Positions 57,274 to 64,000 of a stretch of 64,000 nucleotides of DNA are shown one piece after another. Each line of letters begins with the position of its first letter. Positions within the stretch are counted from its first letter, which is position 1. Source of the DNA: Dromiciops gliroides (Eukaryota; Chordata; Mammalia; Microbiotheria; Microbiotheriidae); the NCBI RefSeq assembly GCF_019393635.1, contig NC_057866.1:278016874-278080873 (forward strand). Direction: 5' to 3'. A program made the translations under genes and the position numbers. The notes below the pieces were generated by a model, which had not been told where the DNA came from, did not search any database, and was given only the letters and a program-made list of their open reading frames with translations.

Positions 57274-57411
57274 GAAAAAAAAATGGTGAGTCCAGTCACA
57301 AAGAAAAAAAATGATCAACCCAGTCACCAATTTAAAAAAGGGTGAGCCTGGTCATACAGGAAAAAAAGGTGAGACCAGTCACAGATTTTTAAAAGGTGAG
57401 GGCAGTCACTC
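57274..57411. repeat. Minisatellite-like repeat, about 28-32-bp unit, 4-5 copies
   Basis: Units of A-run plus GGTGAGnCCAGTCACA recur at about 57274, 57302, 57334, 57361 and 57388, with drift. It lies in MTMR7 intron 2, and several units contain a donor-like GGTGAG. Confidence 0.75.
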
Positions 57412-58715
57412 AACCAAGGAAAGGGTGTTTATGGCAAGCTTGTGAGGCTTGGTGCCCAGCAGGGGCATGCAGCCAGCTGGTCACGGCACTGGGGCTAGAA
57501 CCCAAGTCCACAAGCTGTGCCCTTTGGCTCTGTCAGTTATATGGAGGTGGTTTCAGCGGACCTTTTCCCAGGAGGCTTGCTTGGAGGGGCAGAATCTCCA
57601 GTACAAGTTCTACAAAGAGGCTGAGGGTGGGATGCTCTCCTCTCCCATCTTCAGATCTTCTGACCACCAACAGTGGACATGAAAAAAGTCCAAGTGGCTT
57701 TTGGCCTGGCCTGTCACTGAGATCCCAAAAGAACCATGGTCCACCTCTCCTGGGAGCCATCATGTCCTCTCAGTGATTGGGTTCTTTATTTTGTTGTCCC
57801 CAGTGGCTCAGGATCACTCACTCACCCAAGGAATTCTGGGCCCACACACTTTGGCTCTGATCCCTGGGGGCTAGAAAACTGATCAGAGGGTCAGTTTCCA
57901 TCTTTGGCTCACTGCCCCCACAATGGAATTTGTTCAAGAAAACCTCCCAAACCCAACTGAGGCCTGGTTTGTGTTTCCATTTCCCTCAGAGTGTTGAGCA
58001 GGGTCCTGAATTCCTCCAAGGCACTTGGGGCATACATTAGGTATGGGACAGTCTTCCCCACAGAATATGATAAGATGCTTAGATCTCACAGGAGAACATA
58101 ATAGCCAACTGGCTTCCCTCTCCCTCCCCCACAGGAAGATTGAGATTACTCAGTCGTTGGAGTGGGTCCTCCCCTTTCCGCTGAGTCCTAAACAGCCTCC
58201 CCAAGATTTGCAATACAACCCTGTGGTCTAGACCCTCTTCCTCCTCCCTGGAAGGTGATTATCCTTAGGGGCTAATGAGCAAGCTGCCCCCTCTCCAGCA
58301 GACCTGTCTTATAACTCTAAACTTCATAGGGACCATGTGGGCTGTCGTCTTTCTTCAATAGATCACTGCCTCAACATTGTTTTTTCCTGGAGAGCTCATT
58401 CTAAGCAGTCCAGTGTCTGAGCTCTCCAACTTGGGGTTACCCATGGAGCATCTCCCGCAGCTGCTGGACCCAGGAAGGCTCCTTTCCCCAGCAGTGCATG
58501 AGATTCCATGGGCGTGCTCCTGAGGGGATGCCCAATCCCTCCTCTACTGTGGAAGTCCCTGGGGTTCAAGAGAAGCATCCTTCAGCTCTCCTCTTAGTCC
58601 TTGTGCAGACCCAGGTGCTTCTGCTAGAAGCTGCTATTGCTGCTCCTGGGGGAGGGGGAGGGAAAATCCTCTCCCTTCTTGCTCCCTTGGCTGCACCCTG
58701 GTAAGTCTTGGAGAG
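57412..58715. other. MTMR7 intron 2 stretch without recognised features
   Basis: No mobile element or exon was recognised. The ORF of 126 codons at 57396-57776 has no known similarity and no splice support. Confidence 0.5.
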
Positions 58716-58719
58716 TTAG

Positions 58720-59027
58720 AGCCCTGGGGAGAGAAAGGAGAAAAGAGAGAGGAAATGGGAGAGGAGATAGGTGGAGGGAGGGACAGAGAAAGGGAAGGAG
58801 GGGGAGACAGAGAGAGAGAAAGACAGTCATAGAGAGAGAGAGACATAGAGTAAAACACAGAGAGACAGAGGAGGAGAGGAGAGAGGAGAGGAAAGGAGAG
58901 CCAGAGCCAGAGCCAGAGAAACAGAGAGAGACAGAGAGGAGGAGGAGGAGAGAGAGGGAGAGAGACAGAGACAGAAATACATAGAGAAAAAGAGAGGAAG
59001 ACAGGGAGAAAGAGAGGGAGAGGGGAG

Positions 59028-59094
<67 letters not shown>

Positions 59095-59155
59095 AAGGAG
59101 AGACAGACAGACACACACACACACACAGAGGACAGAGACAGAGACAGAGATCAGC
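58720..59155. repeat. Long polypurine (GA-rich) tract
   Basis: About 430 bp almost free of pyrimidines on the + strand: GAGAGG, GACAGA, GAGCCA and AGGAGG units, then a pure (GA)n at 59030-59090. The overlapping Ser/Leu-rich minus-strand ORFs are artefacts of the repeat. Confidence 0.95.
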
Positions 59156-59813
59156 TTTCTTTACAAGGCCTTGGAGAAAGGTGACTTATCCTTACTTGTT
59201 CTGAGACACTCCTGAGCGCTGATAATGATCCATGTTCTGTAATCTCATTAAGTGGATTGGGCAATGCCTAGAATAATCAGGGACTCCCTTTAATTCCCCT
59301 CCCCCTCCCATTACTCAGTTCATAGCCACTACATTCATAGTCCCCTTTCTCCACTTCTTCTCATGACTGTCTCTCATCCCAGCCAGTTGGACCCTGGATT
59401 TGAGTGTTAACTCTGACCTTGCTGCTGGAATGCCATGACTGAGGCCCGTGCACCTATCCCCTCTGATCTATCTTTCCACACTGGGTATCAGCCTATTTTT
59501 GGAGCAGGTAGCCTGAGGCTAACCTTTCCCTGGTCCATGACTCTTAGGATCGTAGATCTAGAGCTGAAAGCTACCTGAGAAGTCATCTAGTCTAAGCTAC
59601 CCATTTTAAAGATATAGAAACTGAGACCCAGAAGTGCCCAGGATCATGCAGCTCTGTCTGAGCCCCAGGCTGGGGACAGGAATAGGGAATGAAAGGGTGG
59701 GAGAAACCAACTAGAAATTGGGATGGAGATGCCTGAAGAGGCAATGAGCATTGATCAAGCCCTTCCTATTATTGGCCCTTTGCTTGGCTTAACCATGTGA
59801 TTGTGTGTTCCAG
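59156..59813 (+). other. 3' part of MTMR7 intron 2
   Basis: Unique sequence with a MIR-like patch at about 59555-59660 (antisense 'attttaaagatatagaaact'). Ends in acceptor GTGTGTTCCAG at 59813. Confidence 0.6.
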
Positions 59814-59976
59814 ATTCTGCACAGCGAGATCTCCTCCATTGAAAAGCAGGCGACAACAGCTGGGGGGTGCCCGCTGCTCATCCGTTGCAAGAATTTCCAG
59901 GTGCTGCACCTCATCATCCCTCAGGAACGAGACTGCCAGGATGTGTACATCTCCCTCCTCCGCCTGGCCAGGCCAG
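59814..59976 (+). CDS. MTMR7: MTMR7 exon 3, residues 50-103 (plus first base of codon 104)
   Basis: 163 nt, 54 codons plus one base, so the next intron is phase 1. It starts ILHSEISSIEKQAT and goes on with GCPLLIRCKNFQVLHLII and PQERDCQDVYISLLRLARP, the rest of the PH-GRAM core typical of MTMR6/7/8. The donor is GTAGGA at 59977. No stop or frameshift is seen. The C-terminal phosphatase domain with the Cys-X5-Arg active site, and the coiled coil used to pair with the inactive partner MTMR9, must lie in exons beyond 64000. Confidence 0.95.
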
Positions 59977-60225
59977 GTAGGACTGGGGGCTTGCTAGGGA
60001 GCGAGTGAGCTTTGGCAGAATCTGCCAACGTGTCCAACCCACATTCTCTATCTTTCAACAGGAACAGTGTCAACGACTTAAAATCTTTCTGTGCTTAATT
60101 GCTCCTTAGATCTCCCAGTCAAACAAAGCTTTAGGAGGCTCCTCCTCTAGCATGACTTGTTCCTGATGCTCTTTGCGATGACTGCTTCCTTTTCTAGGCA
60201 TTCACTAAGCATCCATTTAATAATG

Positions 60226-60432
60226 TTGCTGTTGTTGTTGTTCAGTAGTCATGGCTGACTCTTTGTGATTCCATGGACCATGCATAGAGTTTTCTTGGCA
60301 AAGAAAAGATACTAGAGTGGTTTGCCATTTCCTTTTCTGGTTGATTAAGGCAAATAGAAGTTAAATGACTTGCTCAGGGTCATACAACTAGTGTCTGAGG
60401 CTGGATTTGAACTCAGGTTTTCTTGACTCCAA
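60226..60432 (-). mobile_element. MAR1 SINE, head truncated
   Basis: Antisense: tail 'gttgttgttgttcagtagtc', 'gtttgccatttccttttctg', then 'ggctggatttgaactcaggt'. Positions 60433-60820 show nothing. Confidence 0.85.
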
Positions 60433-60819
60433 GCTGCTAGTCTGCCAGGTATACAGGTCAGGCTCATTGTCCTATGCAGATTGTAGATTCCATTTTCTTC
60501 CTTTTCTTGAAATTCAGGATATTTTCCATTTTTCAGTCCAATAGTACTGGTCCTACTCTCCAGGATCTTTCCAAGACCACTGAGAGTAGCCCAGCAATGG
60601 CCGTCCTTTGAGTAGTCAGCATAGATAGCAGCTCATCTGCCCCACTGACTCGAACACATCAAGGGCCATGAGGCACCCTCTTATCCTGGGCATCAACTCC
60701 TCCTTAGAAGGCCATTTTTATTTTTCCCGTTTCAATGTAAAATTCGTTCTCTTTGTCAGCAAAAACAAAAACCAAACAAGTCAAGCATCTCTGCCTTCTT
60801 TCTGGAGTCATTATCACAT

Positions 60820-60945
60820 GGTTCTAGAGCTGGAAGAAAACTGAGTCCCAGAGAGGTTAACTCACACAGGTTATAGTCAGATGTGGACCTTGAACCCCTA
60901 CGTTCAGGGATAGCAAATCCTGTGGTCCTCTCACTACACTACATT
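60820..60945 (-). mobile_element. MIR-type SINE, degenerate
   Basis: Antisense MIR-like 'actgagtcccagagaggtta' followed by 'tgaacccctacgttcaggga'. Positions 60946-61620 show nothing recognisable. Confidence 0.5.
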
Positions 60946-61621
60946 GCCTTTCTCACCCTAGTGTATCCAGTCATCACTGTCTATCCCCAAGCAGCAGTTC
61001 TAGCCTTTTTTTTGATCTTCACATTTCCATAGTGGATCCAAAACCCTTGGATTTTTTGTGGTTGTTGTCCTTAATTTTCTTCCCCAGCCTCAGCTCATTC
61101 TAAGCTTTCTCATTCCTGATTCTAAAAGCCATGTATGTTTGTACCTACCTTTGTTTGCATCTTTGGGGTATGTATTTTAGAAATCTAGGATGATCAGAGA
61201 GTTCCCTGTGAATCCACATCCATCTCTTTAGACAATACTTCTTTTTGTGCTCCTCAGAATTGGTTCTCTTTTTGTCTTCAGAGGTTCATTCTTGAGGACT
61301 TCCCTTTTCATGGGCTGACTTTCTCCTGACACTTTTTGGTCATGAGATGTTCTGTGTCATTCCTCTGAACCCTTTGAAGGGGTCTTTGAGGTATACTGAA
61401 GATAGAGTCCTGAAGCACTGCGGGGAAATCCTGGGACCCTGAGAAGCTATTTATGGGAAGGCTGTTCTTCTGGGGTTCTAGAGGTCATCCTCTTTCAACC
61501 CCATCATGACCTTGTTGTTCCTCTCCCAAATCCCCACCCAAAGTAGCTTCTATAGAGGAATCCATGGGGTATAACCAGTGTTATCTCATAGTTCCCTGTT
61601 TTAACTCAGTATTCTCACTGG

Positions 61622-62098
61622 GGTGTACAGGGTGTTCAGGGAGGACTAGCACCTCTGGAGTGAGGGCTGCTGGCCCCTTCTCAGGGCTGCTCATCCACCT
61701 TTGGGGTCCACCTCACCCAGCTCTCACCTGCAGCTCCAAGAAGCTGTAGCATGTGCAGTGGCCACACTCTAGTAGAACCTCAGCAAACAGGCTTCAGGTT
61801 AGGGGGATATCCATCCTAAGTATGTGAGGACTTACCCCAGCATAATGGGTGGATAAGAGCAATTTATTCCAATGGCCATGAAGGCAGCAGAAGCAGGTGT
61901 GGTGGAGCTTGAAGCTTGGCCAGACACTGAATATGCCCAGGTCATCCGCTGCATCCTGGCCCATCCCCAGTTGTCCTGACTTTTGTCTTGCCATTGAACT
62001 TTGATGCCTCTGGAAGAGAGTGAGGCTGATGAGGTCGTGCAGCTCTGCCTCACTTAAATCCAATTCATGAACAAGCCAAGACATCACCCTGTCTTCAA
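61622..62098 (+). mobile_element. RTE-clade LINE 3' region (copy 2)
   Basis: Collinear with 44838-45200 over its first 250 bp. It continues to the end 'ctggaagagagtgaggctga ... cacttaaatccaattcatg', which matches, in reverse complement, the RTE-type tails at 20740-20880 and 24470-24560. That link ties the unnamed repeat to the RTE-tailed SINEs. Positions 62099-62799 show nothing recognisable. Confidence 0.65.
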
Positions 62099-62799
62099 AA
62101 ATGCTAATTAAATGATAAGCTTAGTGATTGCTACACTGCCTAAGGAATGAAAGGGCTTTCAGCCTCCCCTAAATTTCCAAAGACCCACTTCCTCCATCCT
62201 AATTATGACTTTCTTAAGCCTTGAACTGGTTCTAGAGATGTTCAGAATTGGGGGCAGAAGCATTATAGGATGCCATCAGCTCCAGCAGAGCAAATGGTGC
62301 CATTTGGATGGACTAGTAGACTTTAATGTGACTTTAATGAGGATTTTGTTCCACAACAAGAGTATCACAAAGCACCATTGGTCTGGGTCACATTAAGCAG
62401 CACGTCTGGGCCATTGGTCTTTTGGTCAATCTCAGAATGAATATGTTTCAGTTGCACTGAAAGTTGGGTCTCCAGTGTGACATGACCATTTAGGGGTCAC
62501 CCAGATTCCAAGGCTGCCCCTCCTTCAAAGGGCTTGGCTTCTGGCCTCACACAAACTCTGATTCATCCTGGGGTGGGGGAGACATGACACTGACCCTCCC
62601 CCCCCAAAGAAGGGAGTCCAGTTTCTCTTTTTTTGTCCCTGATCTGGAGTAGAACTCTGGAGGGAATCTCTAAAATACCGCTTAGCTATGGTTCCTGTGG
62701 AGAGTCTCTCCCAAAGTGAATAACCAGCTCCCTTCTAGCATAGGAACTCAAGATGCAGTGTGACTGTCAGGTGGAAGGCAACTGTTTGTGTTCTCCATC

Positions 62800-62978
62800 A
62801 ATAATTTAACCAATAGGGGCTGCTAGGTGGTGCAGTGGATAGAGCACCAGCTCTGGAGTCAGGAGTACCTGAGTTCAAATCCAGCCTCAGACACTTGACA
62901 CTTACTAGCTGTGTGACCCTGAGCAAGTCACTTGACCCCAAATGCCTTACCAAAATAATAATAATAATTTAACCAATA
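62800..62978 (+). mobile_element. WSINE-like CORE-SINE with 16-bp TSD
   Basis: Full-length + strand SINE (62816-62962) with a short (AAT)n tail. Perfect AATAATTTAACCAATA at 62800-62815 and 62963-62978. Confidence 0.95.
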
Positions 62979-63006
62979 AATAAATATTGTTGAAGTACCT
63001 ACAGTG

Positions 63007-63217
63007 TAGGGCAGCTAGGTGGTGCAGTGGATAATATGTGGGCTCTGGAGTCAGGGGGATCTGAGTGCAAATCTGACCTCAGACATTTGCTAGTTGCATA
63101 ACCCTGGACAATTCATTTAACCTCTGGAAAAGGAAATGGCACACTACTCTAATGCCTTTGCCAGGAAAACCCCAAATGAGTCACAAAGAGTTGGACACAA
63201 CTAATCAAATGAATAAG
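63007..63217 (+). mobile_element. MAR1 SINE inserted in an L2 tail
   Basis: Head 'agggcagctaggtggtgcag', CORE part, then 'aggaaaaccccaaatgagtc' and the RTE-type end 'gttggacacaactaatcaaa'. Antisense L2 tail lies on both sides (62978-63006 and 63218-63300). Confidence 0.85.
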
Positions 63218-64000
63218 ACTACCACCTCCTATGTCCCAAGCACTGGGGATGCAAAGAAAGGCAGAGGACAGTCCTTGTCCTCAAGAAGCTCCCAATCTAG
63301 TTCTGTGACTCTGAGCAAGTCCCTTAACCTCTTGGGAGCTGAGGAAACTCTCTATGATTCTAAATTGCAGATGAGGTCCCGATTTTCATTGATGTTGAGA
63401 ATTTCCTCACTTGGGACTTCCCCATACCAAGGAAATTCCAGGTCTCATCACTTTCCCTCTTCCGTCCCCAGGACTTAAAATCTTAGAGGGTTTCTTAAGG
63501 GACTTGCCCAGAGTCACATAACCAGGATGTGTCAGAGGCTACATTTGAAATTAGATCTTCCTGATAAACATGGGTGGGAAAAGGACCACAGCTGGCTGGG
63601 GTCAGGGAAAACTGTGTTCCTTGCCCCAGCTCCCCCTTCCATGGCCCACTTCTGTAAGAGCCCACAGGGTGCCCCCTAGTCCCAGAATGTCCTCTACTTC
63701 TCTCTGCTTTTTGGAATCCCTAGCTTCTTTTAGGGTCAGTGGAGATGCTACATCCTGTTGTAAACCCTCTGTGGTTCAATGCTTGTCTGTCAATATAAAG
63801 AGAGTAATGCAAATAAATAAAAAAAAACAAGTACAAGTTAGGAAGGAGGAAAAGCCATTGGAGGGGAAGCAGGAAAGCCTTGGCTTGAGCAAAGTCTTAA
63901 AGAAAATTGGGGATCCTAAGAGCCAGGTGAGGGGGAGTACATCCTAGGCATGAGACACTGCCAGTTCAAAGGTGCAGAGAGTGGAGAGTGGAGTGTGTGG
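63218..64000 (-). mobile_element. L2 fragments with a MIR patch, running to the window edge
   Basis: Antisense L2 tail at 63218-63300 ('caagcactggggatgcaaag'). A MIR-like patch at 63480-63560. L2-like ORF2 remnant at about 63840-64000. The middle (63310-63480 and 63560-63830) shows nothing certain. Confidence 0.5.

Noticed and set aside
58624-59126. Ser/Leu-rich ORFs of up to 166 codons on the minus strand
   Set aside because: They translate the GA/CT repeat in several frames and have no independent support.
1-64000. CRISPR arrays, bacterial operons or defence systems
   Set aside because: Repeats here are microsatellites and dispersed eukaryotic elements. The sequence is vertebrate and shows no prokaryotic gene layout.

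Overview
This is mammalian nuclear DNA, almost certainly from a marsupial. The dominant mobile elements are short CORE-SINEs beginning GGGGCAGCTAGGTGG (WSINE-like), RTE-tailed MAR1 SINEs, marsupial-type L1 3' ends and very many old L2 and MIR copies. The short SINEs lack the extra 3' segment I recall for the main Monodelphis SINE, which points to an Australasian-type marsupial (Australidelphia). The species cannot be fixed from the sequence. Family names are from memory, without a repeat library.

The only functional protein-coding gene I can support is the 5' part of MTMR7 (myotubularin-related phosphoinositide phosphatase 7) on the + strand. Exon 1 (8 codons, 18512-18535) lies in a TATA-less CpG island with GC boxes. 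Intron 1 is about 38 kb. Exon 2 is at 56546-56668 and exon 3 at 59814-59976. Together they encode about the first 103 residues, most of the PH-GRAM domain. The phosphatase domain and coiled coil lie beyond the right edge. Positions 1-17.7 kb are upstream intergenic DNA made of layered repeats.

Intron 1 carries an antisense, full-length processed copy of DCTPP1 mRNA (dCTP pyrophosphatase; 53465-54600). It has a perfect 13-bp target-site duplication and sits inside an older L1. Its start-codon frame is broken, and a metal-binding Asp of the MazG-type motif has become Gly. A degenerate tRNA-Gly(CCC)-like sequence lies nearby (52794-52864).

Layout: 1-17.7 kb intergenic (L1, L2, a Tigger-like DNA transposon at 5957-7793, SINEs, LTRs, a nested L1-in-L1 at 13.9-15.7 kb); 17.8-19 kb CpG-island promoter and exon 1; 19-56.5 kb intron 1 (old L1 with solo LTR at 24.7-27.6 kb, L2-in-L2 at 27.6-28.7 kb, SINE dimer at 44.3 kb, twin-primed L1 at 45.9-46.8 kb, solo LTR at 47.1 kb, DCTPP1 retrocopy); 56.5-60 kb exons 2-3 with a minisatellite and a long polypurine tract in intron 2; 60-64 kb start of intron 3.

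I found no CRISPR array, operon, defence system or other new multigene system. What repays a second look is insertion archaeology (nested target-site duplications, a SINE dimer, a SINE 3' transduction, a twin-primed L1), the retrocopy, two repeat-free intronic stretches that could be regulatory, an unexplained exon-like ORF at 48.4 kb, and an in-frame ATG upstream of the MTMR7 start.
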